Made by a program: the position numbers and the translations under genes
The notes under the pieces: model-generated
Database searches by the model: none
The model's input: only the letters and a program-made list of their open reading frames with translations
What the model was told of the DNA's origin: nothing
In this document: positions 1-6,088 of the stretch, piece by piece
How the letters are laid out: each line of letters begins with the position of its first letter
Numbering within the stretch: the first letter of the stretch is position 1
Assembly: GCA_013297575.1 (NCBI GenBank)
Contig: JAAFHO010000327.1
Location: 1-6,666 of the forward strand
Direction of reading: 5' to 3'
Source: Chitinophagales bacterium
Lineage (GTDB): Bacteria; Bacteroidota; Bacteroidia; Chitinophagales; Saprospiraceae
Length of the DNA stretch: 6,666 nt

Positions 1-830
1 ATAAAATTAGCAAAAGTTTCGCCATTGAGCATGTTCAATTGTTTGGAAACTTGCTGCACACCATAATAGGTGTCTAATGATACAGAAGAACGGCCAGCCT
101 TACCTCGTTTGGTCGTAATAAGCACGACCCCATTAGAGCCCCTTGAGCCGTATAATGCTGTTGCGGAAGCATCTTTCAGTATTTCGATACGCTCAATATC
201 GCCTGGATTGATGGCAGACAGTCCATTCAAGCCTGCACCAGCGGTACCTCCTGCATTGGTTTCTCCATTATCGCTGGTGATGAGCATACCATCTATGACA
301 TACAGCGGTTCGTTACCCGCGTTGATGGAACTACTACCCCTGATTCGGATGGAAGTTTGTCCACCAGGTCGCCCGCTTACCTGTGTAACCTGTACGCCCG
401 CTGCACGCCCCTGCAAAGCCTGATCTAGCGAAACAGGTGCAGTACGGCTTAGGTCTTCGGAAGAAATAGAGGAAATAGAACCCGTGAGATCGCTTTTTTT
501 AACGGTACCGTAAGCCACGATCACTACATCTTTCAAAAGCCCATCACTGGGTTGGAGTACAATATTTATAACTAATTGATTACCAACAACTACCTCCTGC
601 GTTTCATAACTCAGGAAAGCGCATACCAGTGTTGCGCCTTGTGCGCCAGCCAACTCAAAACTACCATTTTGATTGGTCGTTGTGCCGTTTCTGGTACCTT
701 TAACTACCACACTAACACCCGGTAGCACGGATCCATCTTCGGCAGAAGTGATTGTACCTGTGATGGTTTGTGTATGTGCAGCAATGGCGCTGAGCACAAA
801 AAGAAAAACCAAGAGTAATTGTTGCTTCAT
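1..830 (-). CDS. SusC/RagA-family TonB-dependent outer-membrane receptor, N-terminal part (cut by window edge)
   Basis: Outer-membrane, TonB-energised importer of large substrates such as glycans or peptides; the substrate cannot be read from this part. Translating the reverse strand from the ATG at 830-828 gives 276 codons without a stop, running off the window. Residues 1-18 are a signal peptide (MKQQLLLVFLFVLSAIAA). Residues 22-97 form a carboxypeptidase-regulatory-like domain (TITGTITSAEDGSVLPGVSV...). Residues 98-112 (LLKDVVIVAYGTVKK) are the junction motif typical of SusC proteins. The plug domain follows, with IRIRGSSSINAGNEPLYVIDG and the hallmark YGSRGSNGVVLITTKRG at about 227-243. 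The family is usually around 1000 residues, so roughly three quarters, including the barrel, lies outside. A SusD partner would be expected downstream, beyond position 1, and cannot be seen. The family assignment is very safe; the function in this organism is unknown. Confidence 0.96.
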   Translation of the reverse strand, partial: MKQQLLLVFLFVLSAIAAHTQTITGTITSAEDGSVLPGVSVVVKGTRNGTTTNQNGSFELAGAQGATLVCAFLSYETQEVVVGNQLVINIVLQPSDGLLKDVVIVAYGTVKKSDLTGSISSISSEDLSRTAPVSLDQALQGRAAGVQVTQVSGRPGGQTSIRIRGSSSINAGNEPLYVIDGMLITSDNGETNAGGTAGAGLNGLSAINPGDIERIEILKDASATALYGSRGSNGVVLITTKRGKAGRSSVSLDTYYGVQQVSKQLNMLNGETFANF

Positions 831-849
831 ATTATTATCTTCTTTTGTA

Positions 850-878
850 AAAACTTAGCCCAACGGTTTCGAGTCAAA
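850..878 (-). promoter_or_regulatory. Candidate Bacteroidota promoter for the SusC-like gene
   Basis: Read on the minus strand, TTTG (878-875), a 17-base spacer and TAAGTTTT (857-850) match the -33 TTG / -7 TAnnTTTG pattern of Bacteroidota promoters, with one mismatch in the last base of the -7 element. The -7 element ends about 20 bases before the ATG, giving a very short leader. The position is sensible but the match is imperfect in an A/T-rich stretch. Confidence 0.35.
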
Positions 879-920
879 AAAGCAGGCAATTTTTGGTCAG
901 ACGAGCCACTTTTTTGAGTT

Positions 921-935
921 CGATGCAGCGCATCG
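921..935. repeat. Small perfect palindrome in the SusC/porin intergenic region
   Basis: CGATGC, a 3-base loop AGC, then GCATCG; the pairing extends by a T-G wobble and a T-A pair on the outside. It lies in a 248-base gene-free interval between divergent genes. It could be an operator for either gene or part of a degenerate repeat element; nothing else identifies it. Confidence 0.4.
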
Positions 936-957
936 GACGAAAAAAATGGCGAATTTA

Positions 958-976
958 TACTGAGCCTGCCGAAGTA
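958..976. repeat. REP-like short palindromic repeat (TACTGAGCCTGCCGAAGTA)
   Basis: The 19-base sequence TACTGAGCCTGCCGAAGTA closely resembles the CACTGAGCCTGTCGAAGTG element that occurs in many copies between genes in a wide range of bacteria. The outer TACT/AGTA arms are complementary; the inner positions fit the same element. There is only one copy here, so its repeat status rests on recollection of the family and not on a count in this genome. Confidence 0.45.
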
Positions 977-1040
977 GTATGGCTAAAAATTGACCTTTTT
1001 TGGCCGAAATGGGAGTGGGCTAAGTATTTACTTTTCTTAA

Positions 1041-1078
1041 AAAAATGGCTGCCAACACGCCAGTTGGCAGCCATTTTT
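1041..1078. terminator. 16-bp terminator-like hairpin abutting the porin start codon
   Basis: AAAAATGGCTGCCAAC (1041-1056), loop ACGCCA, then the exact complement GTTGGCAGCCATTTTT (1063-1078). The GC-rich core is flanked by A5 and T5, so it has the form of a bidirectional intrinsic terminator. The flanking genes are divergent, so there is no obvious transcript to end here. The last T touches the ATG at 1079. It could stop read-through, or act as an attenuator or translation-blocking stem in the porin leader. The fold is certain on sequence grounds; the role is inferred. Confidence 0.7.
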
Positions 1079-2498
1079 ATGTTTAAAACACATAAAAAAT
1101 CTAATTTTAATATTCTTTTTATTCCAAATCAGTATTGGGAGCATATCGGCACAAAATACGATTGCCCATAATGATACATTAGGACAACACCATCCAACAG
1201 AAACTTTACACGGAGCATTTAAAAATGGGCATTTCCAAGGATATTTCCGAACCTTTTTTATGGCAACCGACAATACGAAGCAATTAACGGATTACAATGC
1301 GCTGGCAGCAGGCGGTGGACTCTCGTTCCAAACGGTTCCTTTTCACAGATTTAGTTTTGGGATAGGCGGCGTATTCAACTATAACCTTCACTCTTCCGAT
1401 CTGGGTTCAAAAGACAGCCTCACAGGTGCCGGTAACCGCTATGAAATTGGGCTTTTTGATATAGAAAACCCCAATAATCGCAAAGATCTCAACCGAATGG
1501 AAGCGTTTTGGCTGCGCTATGAACGCCAAAAATGGCGGGTAACACTTGGACAACAAGGTATCCAAACACCTTTTATTAATTTTCAGGATGGACGTATGCG
1601 CCCCACCGCAGTTGGTGGTATTTGGGCGGAGTTTAATCCAAATTTGCCTATCAAAATAGAAGGTGGATGGATTTGGCGCGTTTCCCCTCGTAGCACAGTC
1701 AGGTGGTACAGCGTAGGCGAGTCTATTGGGCTTTATCCGCGTGGACTTAATCCCGACGGTACAACGAGTGGCTATCCTGAACACTTAAAAAGTAAGGGAA
1801 TTGGTCTGCTCGGACTCAAACAAAACATTGGTCGGAACCTAAAATTACAGGTTTGGGAGCAGTATGTGGAACAGATATTTAATACTGTATTTGCTCAAGC
1901 AGATTACACTTATCCACTTACAAATGGCCATAAAGTACTACTTGGGTTTCAAGTAGTCCACCAAAATGCTTTAGCCGCCGGAGGTAATAACGATGCCAGC
2001 AAAACTTATTTTATTAAAGGTGGTTCTTCCAATAGTATCAGCACGCAAATGGGTTGGGAAAAGGGCGCATGGCAGATACTGGCCGCCTATACGCGTATTA
2101 CAGCGGATGGGCGTTTCCTCACACCGCGCGAATGGGGTCGTGAATCATTTTATACCTTTATGCCACGTGAGCGCATAGAAGGCAGTGGCGATGTACACGC
2201 CGCAACATTAAAAGCCAACTGGAAAACGCCGCTAAAAACGGTACAAATTGGGGTGGGTTATGGCCATTTTTATCTACCCGATGTAAAAAATGTATATCTT
2301 AATAAATACGCTTTTCCAGCATTTCGGCAATTCAACTTTGATGCACGCTATGCCTTCGGGGGGAACTTAAAAGGGCTTCAAGCGCAGGTATTATATGTTT
2401 GGAAAGGCCGAATGGGCAATACTTATGGCAACGACCGATATGTTATTAATCGAGTCAACATGTCTCACTTTAATGTAATTTTGAACTATACTTACTAG
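1079..2498 (+). CDS. OprD-like outer-membrane porin with an apparent +1 frameshift in the signal peptide
   Basis: Predicted outer-membrane beta-barrel channel for small solutes. The uninterrupted frame from ATG 1260 (412 aa) is not the whole protein: the same frame is open from 1041. At about 1092-1154 it encodes a signal-peptide-like stretch (KNLILIFFLFQISIGSISAQ), followed by GYFRTFFMATDN, an OprD-family beginning. No ATG, GTG or TTG occurs in that frame before 1260. ATG 1079 lies one base out of frame and gives MFKTHK. Dropping one A from the A4 (1085-1088) or A6 (1094-1099) run joins it to the signal peptide, giving about 472 aa. Further family-like features are QTPFINFQDGRMRP and SPRSTVRWYSVGESIGLYP. 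The C-terminus, VILNYTY, is the aromatic end expected of a barrel. The thioredoxin gene starts 13 bases later, so the two probably form one operon. OprD membership is from recognition only. The gene could be decayed, mis-sequenced, or started at a non-standard codon. Confidence 0.7.
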
Positions 2499-2511
2499 AT
2501 CTGCTTTTAAC

Positions 2512-3708
2512 ATGTCTATTTTCACAAAAAAACTGCCCGTTTCGCTCTTTATCCTCTTATGGCTACAACATGCCCAATGCAGCGCACCAACACCGCCGCT
2601 CATCAGTGGACATATTCAGCGTTCGGCGGCTTGGAAACCGATGGTGTATATGGTACAGCCTCGTAATTTTATGGAAATTGGTACAAATTATAGCGGGGTG
2701 GTGCTGGACTCGGCGGCCATTGCGGAAGATGGTTATTTTGAATTCAAACCCATCTTTGAGATTAAAGAAAAAATATTGGTGCAATTGTGTATTCAAAAAG
2801 TAGGCAATCGCTTTAACAACCAACTGATGGATGATAACCCTATGGTTTCCAATTATATACCTTTAGTACTCCAATATGGCGATCATCTCGAAATAACTGC
2901 GGAATCGGATCTTTTTCAAGCCACATTTGGCATTAAAAATCCGTCACAGGAACAGTTAAAATTATTACAACTCCGCGATATACGACACAAAGCCTATCAA
3001 AAAGAGCAAGATTTACTTACGCCAACAGCACATTTGGACGAAAATACACTCTTAGCACACGAAGATGCCCTTCGCAGATACAGGCAGCCTATGATGGATT
3101 TTGCTGATTCCAGTGCATCGCTTTGGCCCGCGCTCATGGCTATCCGATGGGTAAGTCCGGCGGGTGATTATGAACGTGTACCGGAATTTATATTTGGTCA
3201 ATGTCAAAAATGGGGTGCAGCAGATCCTGAAAATCCGTGGGTACAGCAACTTTGCCAAACTGGCAACAAAGCACGGTTGCCAGTTATGATAGGTGACCAA
3301 TTTCCCAATGCCTTACTCCCTATGGCCTCGGGTGATACGCTGAATGTGCATGTACTTTTGGGTAGCCGACTCACCATTTTAGATGTATGGGCTTCGTGGT
3401 GTATGCCTTGCCGTGGCGAAAACAAGGAGGTATTATCGCCTCTTTGGGCGCAATACAAAGAAAGTGGATTGAAAATAGTGGGCTATTCCATTGATAGCAA
3501 TCCTAACGCTTGGAAAGCAGCCATTACCAAGGACAATGCTGTATGGCCACATGCTTCACACCTCAGCGGTGATGCCACACCTTTACTAGAAACGCTACGC
3601 ATTACCACCATCCCTGCTAATTTTATGCTTGATGCCACGGGCAAAGTGGTAGCCAAAAACTTGCATGGTGCTGATTTACAGGCTTTTGTAGCGGCTTATT
3701 TAAAGTAA
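2512..3708 (+). CDS. Secreted TlpA/ResA-like thioredoxin with N-terminal DUF4369-like domain
   Basis: Periplasmic thiol-disulfide oxidoreductase of the TlpA/ResA/AhpC-TSA group, 398 aa. Residues 1-24 are a secretion signal (two lysines, then SLFILLWLQHAQCSA). The sequence before the cysteine (LQHAQC) is a poor lipobox, so a soluble periplasmic protein is more likely than a lipoprotein. Residues 30-150 resemble the beta-rich DUF4369 domain often fused to these thioredoxins in Bacteroidota. A helical linker follows. The thioredoxin fold covers about 270-398, with active site WCMPC (Cys297, Cys300) in DVWASWCMPCRGE and the cis-proline loop TTIP (Pro368). Both catalytic cysteines are present. It starts 13 bases after the porin stop, suggesting co-transcription and a role in exported-protein or heme/cytochrome thiol chemistry. 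That role is inferred; the fold is secure. Confidence 0.9.
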   Translation: MSIFTKKLPVSLFILLWLQHAQCSAPTPPLISGHIQRSAAWKPMVYMVQPRNFMEIGTNYSGVVLDSAAIAEDGYFEFKPIFEIKEKILVQLCIQKVGNRFNNQLMDDNPMVSNYIPLVLQYGDHLEITAESDLFQATFGIKNPSQEQLKLLQLRDIRHKAYQKEQDLLTPTAHLDENTLLAHEDALRRYRQPMMDFADSSASLWPALMAIRWVSPAGDYERVPEFIFGQCQKWGAADPENPWVQQLCQTGNKARLPVMIGDQFPNALLPMASGDTLNVHVLLGSRLTILDVWASWCMPCRGENKEVLSPLWAQYKESGLKIVGYSIDSNPNAWKAAITKDNAVWPHASHLSGDATPLLETLRITTIPANFMLDATGKVVAKNLHGADLQAFVAAYLK

Positions 3709-3727
3709 ATTTGTGGCTATTGTTATT

Positions 3728-3740
3728 AAGGAATGAGATT
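3728..3740 (+). repeat. 13-base copy of the hairpin arm found at 5425-5466
   Basis: AAGGAATGAGATT occurs here, 19 bases after the thioredoxin stop, and again as the left arm of the perfect hairpin at 5425-5437. The second arm is missing here, so this may be a remnant of the same element. A 13-base match by chance in 6.7 kb is unlikely, though base composition helps it. Confidence 0.45.
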
Positions 3741-3797
3741 CAAATTTCACCCACGTCGGCTACTACTCGCCAGTAAAGAAACAACAAGCCCCAACAC

Positions 3798-4112
3798 CTA
3801 CATACCCAACAAAGCAAATAACAGACTTGGTGCGGAATCGAATGCAGGCCAGTAATCCGATACACTAGATGGAAAAAACTTTACTGCTGGCAATGTTGTT
3901 GATACTTCTTGAGACAACGCATCCGGTGAAAGATCAATCATTTTTGTTGATTCTGATAATATTTGTATTTTTACGTCCGAAATTGTATCAGAATAGTATA
4001 TAGAAGGTACTAATTCGCTTTTTTTGCTAGGTGCTGTTGTCGCAAAATCTACAGTTTGTGCTACTGCTGCACAGACCATAAAAAGAAGGGCTGCTGAAAT
4101 GAAGTGTCGCAT
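3798..4112 (-). CDS. Small secreted protein of unknown function, probably missing its C-terminal membrane anchor
   Basis: I do not recognise this 104-aa protein. It has a clear signal peptide (MRHFISAALLFMVCAAVAQ), then a hydrophilic middle (TVDFATTAPSKKSELVPSIY) and a region rich in Asp, Ser and Thr. It ends in a hydrophobic run, SAPSLLFALLGM. The stop is a TAG (3800-3798). In the same frame the next codons read VLGLVVSLLASSSRRG and then TGA at 3749-3747. Together these would make one continuous transmembrane helix with a positively charged tail, giving about 121 residues. The gene has its own candidate promoter (4190-4183) and converges on the thioredoxin gene. A nonsense mutation, a sequencing error or genuine termination at TAG are all possible. 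The signal peptide and promoter favour a real gene. Confidence 0.65.
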   Translation of the reverse strand: MRHFISAALLFMVCAAVAQTVDFATTAPSKKSELVPSIYYSDTISDVKIQILSESTKMIDLSPDALSQEVSTTLPAVKFFPSSVSDYWPAFDSAPSLLFALLGM

Positions 4113-4143
4113 AATCTGTTTTTTAGTTATGAATTAAATGTGG

Positions 4144-4167
4144 TGAAAAACAATTCATCGTTTTTCA
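4144..4167. repeat. 8-8-8 inverted repeat in the leader of the small secreted protein gene
   Basis: TGAAAAAC, eight unpaired bases (AATTCATC), then GTTTTTCA. It lies between the candidate -7 element (4183-4190) and the start codon (4112) on the minus strand, so it would be in the transcript leader. It may be an operator or an RNA stem; no known regulator is recognised. Confidence 0.4.
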
Positions 4168-4182
4168 TGCTGTTTGATGACA

Positions 4183-4190
4183 CAAAGGTA
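4183..4190 (-). promoter_or_regulatory. -7 promoter element TACCTTTG for the small secreted protein gene
   Basis: On the minus strand TACCTTTG matches the Bacteroidota -7 consensus TAnnTTTG exactly, 70 bases before the ATG at 4112. No TTG is found 17-23 bases upstream, so the -33 part is absent or weak. Confidence 0.55.
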
Positions 4191-4258
4191 CAGGGGGCTA
4201 TGGGGGTGATGATGTGGACAACGAGACAATCTTTAATCTAAAAATAAAATAAGGCATT

Positions 4259-4274
4259 TGTGATAAAAGTCACA
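4259..4274. promoter_or_regulatory. CRP/FNR-family operator (TGTGA-N6-TCACA) upstream of the sulfur transporter pair
   Basis: TGTGA TAAAAG TCACA has perfect TGTGA/TCACA arms, the textbook form of a CRP-type site; the TGA-N6-TCA core is shared by the Crp/Fnr family. Its core GTGATAAAAGTCAC is repeated exactly at 6053-6066. The centre lies 37.5 bases before the last G of the -7-like element at 4297-4304. That places it near -41.5 to -43 relative to a likely transcription start, the position of a class II activator. In Bacteroidota the binder would be a Crp/Fnr-family protein, not necessarily cAMP-dependent. Confidence 0.75.
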
Positions 4275-4296
4275 CGCCGATCTTTATATACAGTCA

Positions 4297-4304
4297 CATC
4301 TTTG
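4297..4304 (+). promoter_or_regulatory. -7-like element CATCTTTG for the sulfur transporter operon
   Basis: CATCTTTG differs from TAnnTTTG only in its first base. A start a few bases later gives a leader of about 35 bases before ATG 4345. A departure from consensus fits a promoter that needs the activator bound at 4259-4274. The palindrome TTGCA-N5-TGCAA (4307-4321) falls at the expected transcription start. Confidence 0.5.
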
Positions 4305-4344
4305 CATTGCAAAATATGCAACTATTCAAATTGACAACAAACAC

Positions 4345-4905
4345 ATGCAATTCATTATTCAACCTTGGCCTTGGTGGGCAGCAGGAATCCTGATCGGGCT
4401 AATTGTACCCGCGCTACTTATTTTAGGCAATAAAAGTTTTGGAATTTCTTCCAACCTGCGCCATATTTGCGCAATTTGCCTGCCCGCTAATATTTCTTTT
4501 TTTAAGTACGATTGGAAAAAAGAGATTTGGAATTTCTTTTTCGTAGGCGGCATATTGGCAGGTGCCGTCATCGCTTCTATTTGGCTCAAAAATCCGGAAC
4601 CGCTACAGGTACACCCTGCATTGGTCAACGATCTGGCAGCCAATGGCATCACACATATAGATGGTTTGGTACCCAGCGACCTGTTCAGTTGGAGCAGCCT
4701 GATGACGCTTCGTGGGTTTATACTGATGGTCGTGGGCGGCTTTTTGATAGGTTTCGGCACCCGTTACGCCGGAGGATGTACCAGCGGACACGCCATTATG
4801 GGGCTATCCAACTTGCAATGGCCTTCGCTCGTTGCTACTATTTCATTTATGGTAGGTGGTTTTATTATGACCAACCTGCTTTTACCATTCATCCTTGCAC
4901 TCTAG
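4345..4905 (+). CDS. YeeE/YedE-family sulfur-compound transporter, first half (TsuA/PmpA-like)
   Basis: Inner-membrane protein of 186 aa from the YeeE/YedE family, whose studied member TsuA imports thiosulfate. Hydrophobic segments are visible at about 11-28 (WAAGILIGLIVPALLILG), 64-81 (WNFFFVGGILAGAVIASIWL), 123-142 (RGFILMVVGGFLIGFG) and 160-185. The diagnostic motif RYAGGCTSGHAIMGLSNLQW contains Cys145, the type of intramembrane cysteine thought to relay the sulfur ligand. Cys42 and Cys45 also lie in or near the membrane. Full-length TsuA proteins are about twice this size; here the family is split into two genes, with the partner starting 7 bases downstream. ATG 4345 is the first in frame and is preceded by an A-rich leader. 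The substrate (thiosulfate or another reduced sulfur species) is inferred from the family. Confidence 0.9.
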   Translation: MQFIIQPWPWWAAGILIGLIVPALLILGNKSFGISSNLRHICAICLPANISFFKYDWKKEIWNFFFVGGILAGAVIASIWLKNPEPLQVHPALVNDLAANGITHIDGLVPSDLFSWSSLMTLRGFILMVVGGFLIGFGTRYAGGCTSGHAIMGLSNLQWPSLVATISFMVGGFIMTNLLLPFILAL

Positions 4906-4912
4906 TCATATT

Positions 4913-5416
4913 ATGTCCACAATACAACATTTGCCAGACACCGATTTTGAAGTGCGTTCTTTGGACGCCATGTGTGTCAATGAATCCCAACTCACCCATC
5001 CTTGGTGGCACAACCTGAAATATGCCGCAGTTGGTATCTTGTTCGGGATCGTTTTTATCAAAGCCGAGATTGTCTCTTGGTACCGCATTCAGGAAATGTT
5101 CCGTTTGGAATCGTTCCACATGTATGGTGTGATCGGGACAGCAGTCGCCATTGGTGCGTTATCGGTTTTTTTGATCAAAACATTTAAAATTAAAACGATA
5201 CACGGAGAAGCCATTACGTTCCAAGATAAAACCTTCAATAAAGGCCAAATCATTGGTGGTTTAATATTTGGTTTTGGCTGGGCCATGACGGGCGCATGTC
5301 CGGGACCGCTTTTTGCCCAAATAGGTACAGGAGCATTGGCGACAAGTGTCACGCTACTGAGTGCTATTGTAGGCACTTGGGTATATGGGTATGTGAGGGA
5401 AAGATTGCCGCATTGA
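4913..5416 (+). CDS. YeeE/YedE-family transporter, second half (DUF6691/PmpB-like)
   Basis: Partner half-transporter, 167 aa from ATG 4913. An earlier in-frame ATG at 4895 would overlap the upstream stop; the 4913 start, with a 7-base gap, gives a typical N-terminus (MSTIQHLPDTD). After a soluble segment come hydrophobic stretches at about 38-51 (YAAVGILFGIVFIK), 72-90 (MYGVIGTAVAIGALSVFLI), 112-128 (IGGLIFGFGWAMTG) and 140-160. The motif GWAMTGACPGPLFAQIGTG carries Cys129, the counterpart of the CTSGH cysteine in the first half. The two proteins probably pair to form one thiosulfate- or sulfide-type channel. The operon ends here, 8 bases before a perfect hairpin. Confidence 0.9.
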   Translation: MSTIQHLPDTDFEVRSLDAMCVNESQLTHPWWHNLKYAAVGILFGIVFIKAEIVSWYRIQEMFRLESFHMYGVIGTAVAIGALSVFLIKTFKIKTIHGEAITFQDKTFNKGQIIGGLIFGFGWAMTGACPGPLFAQIGTGALATSVTLLSAIVGTWVYGYVRERLPH

Positions 5417-5424
5417 TAGGAAGT

Positions 5425-5466
5425 AAGGAATGAGATTTTAATAAAGGTATTAAAATCTCATTCCTT
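5425..5466. terminator. Perfect 19-bp hairpin between convergent genes
   Basis: AAGGAATGAGATTTTAATA (5425-5443), loop AAGG, then its exact complement (5448-5466). It starts 8 bases after the transporter stop and ends 5 bases before the DUF983 stop codon, so it could end both transcripts. No T-run follows the stem on either strand, so it is not a textbook intrinsic terminator. Its first 13 bases recur at 3728-3740, which also allows a repeat-element origin. Confidence 0.7.
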
Positions 5467-5471
5467 GGCAA

Positions 5472-5891
5472 CTATTTCGTAGTATCAGGCTCTTCCTTTT
5501 TTCCATATTTTTCAATGGCATTGGGATTATACCGCACGTTGATATTGATCCACATCAACCTTGAAATACGGAATATATACACAAAATTAATAGCGATGAA
5601 AACGATAAGCATTGCCCAAGCGGTATTTTGTGGGAGATCTAATCCCCAAAAGAAAACAGCCATAAAGATGAGGCAAAACCAAGCCATCCAAATATAGGAA
5701 ATAAACATGGCTCCGTAGTAGTAACCGGGTTCGGGAAAGTAGTTCAGGTCACATTTTGGGCACCGTTCGTACATCTCAAATGACTTTACAAAAGACCAAC
5801 TTCCCGTTTTAAACATCTCCCCTTCATGGCATCGTGGGCATTTTAGGTGGAAGATACTAAACCATTTTGAGCCTTTTTTAAGGAGTGCCAT
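5472..5891 (-). CDS. DUF983 family membrane protein with two CxxC motifs
   Basis: Small inner-membrane protein, 139 aa, of the DUF983 family; the function is not established. Residues 18-21 (CPRC) and 44-47 (CPKC) form a zinc-ribbon-like pair. The family motif DLNYFPEPGYYYGAMF follows, then two membrane helices at about 62-84 (MFISYIWMAWFCLIFMAVFFWGL) and 91-112. The C-terminus is charged (KKEEPDTTK). The frame is open to a TTG at 5957, but that codon lies within the promoter's own -7 element TACCTTTG, so it cannot be the start. ATG 5891 gives a normal family length. The gene converges on the transporter operon and seems unrelated to it in function. Confidence 0.92.
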   Translation of the reverse strand: MALLKKGSKWFSIFHLKCPRCHEGEMFKTGSWSFVKSFEMYERCPKCDLNYFPEPGYYYGAMFISYIWMAWFCLIFMAVFFWGLDLPQNTAWAMLIVFIAINFVYIFRISRLMWININVRYNPNAIEKYGKKEEPDTTK

Positions 5892-5945
5892 ATTATTTTG
5901 GATAATTTTAGTGAAAATTTGCAAAAAACAATAAGTTATCTCTTT

Positions 5946-5962
5946 TTTGCGCCGCAAAGGTA
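5946..5962 (-). promoter_or_regulatory. -7 element TACCTTTG and small palindrome for the DUF983 gene
   Basis: On the minus strand TACCTTTG (5962-5955) is an exact TAnnTTTG match, 64 bases before ATG 5891. It overlaps a perfect inverted repeat TTTGCG-C-CGCAAA (5946-5958) that would cover the start region and might be an operator. No convincing -33 TTG was found. Confidence 0.55.
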
Positions 5963-6051
5963 GGCTTTTTTATGTGAAAATCAGCGGAACAGATTAGAAA
6001 AGAGATAGGCTTTTTACAAAATTTTTAATTGGACAAATGCTTTTTCTTTAT

Positions 6052-6067
6052 CGTGATAAAAGTCACA
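6052..6067. promoter_or_regulatory. Second CRP/FNR-family operator, upstream of the TsdA-like gene
   Basis: CGTGA TAAAAG TCACA; bases 6053-6066 (GTGATAAAAGTCAC) are identical to the site at 4260-4273, including the non-palindromic spacer. The centre is 36.5 bases before the last G of CACCTTTG (6089-6096), nearly the same spacing as at the transporter operon. This implies the same activator acting as a class II regulator on both units. Confidence 0.75.
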
Positions 6068-6088
6068 ACTTGCATAAAATAAAAGCCG

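Noticed and set aside
70..423. 117-codon frame opposite the SusC-like gene
   Set aside because: It is the antisense shadow of a strongly conserved plug domain, and its Pro/Leu-rich composition is typical of such shadows.
1102..1109. TAATTTTA as a porin promoter -7 element
   Set aside because: It lies inside the signal-peptide coding stretch and would leave no usable start codon before 1260.
893..1171. 92-codon open frame on the plus strand upstream of the porin
   Set aside because: It begins at a non-ATG codon, runs straight through the 16-bp hairpin and has no recognisable protein character. Only its last part (from ATG 1079) matters, as the out-of-frame porin start.
4127..4168. 13-codon upstream frame (MKNDELFFTTFNS) in the leader of the small secreted protein gene
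   Set aside because: It lies within the predicted transcript, but is too short, has no ribosome-binding evidence and overlaps the 8-8-8 inverted repeat. I cannot separate it from chance.
4512..5018. 168-codon frame across the two transporter halves
   Set aside because: It is an Arg/Tyr/His-rich out-of-frame translation of the first YeeE/YedE half, without membrane segments; the transporter frames carry the family motifs.
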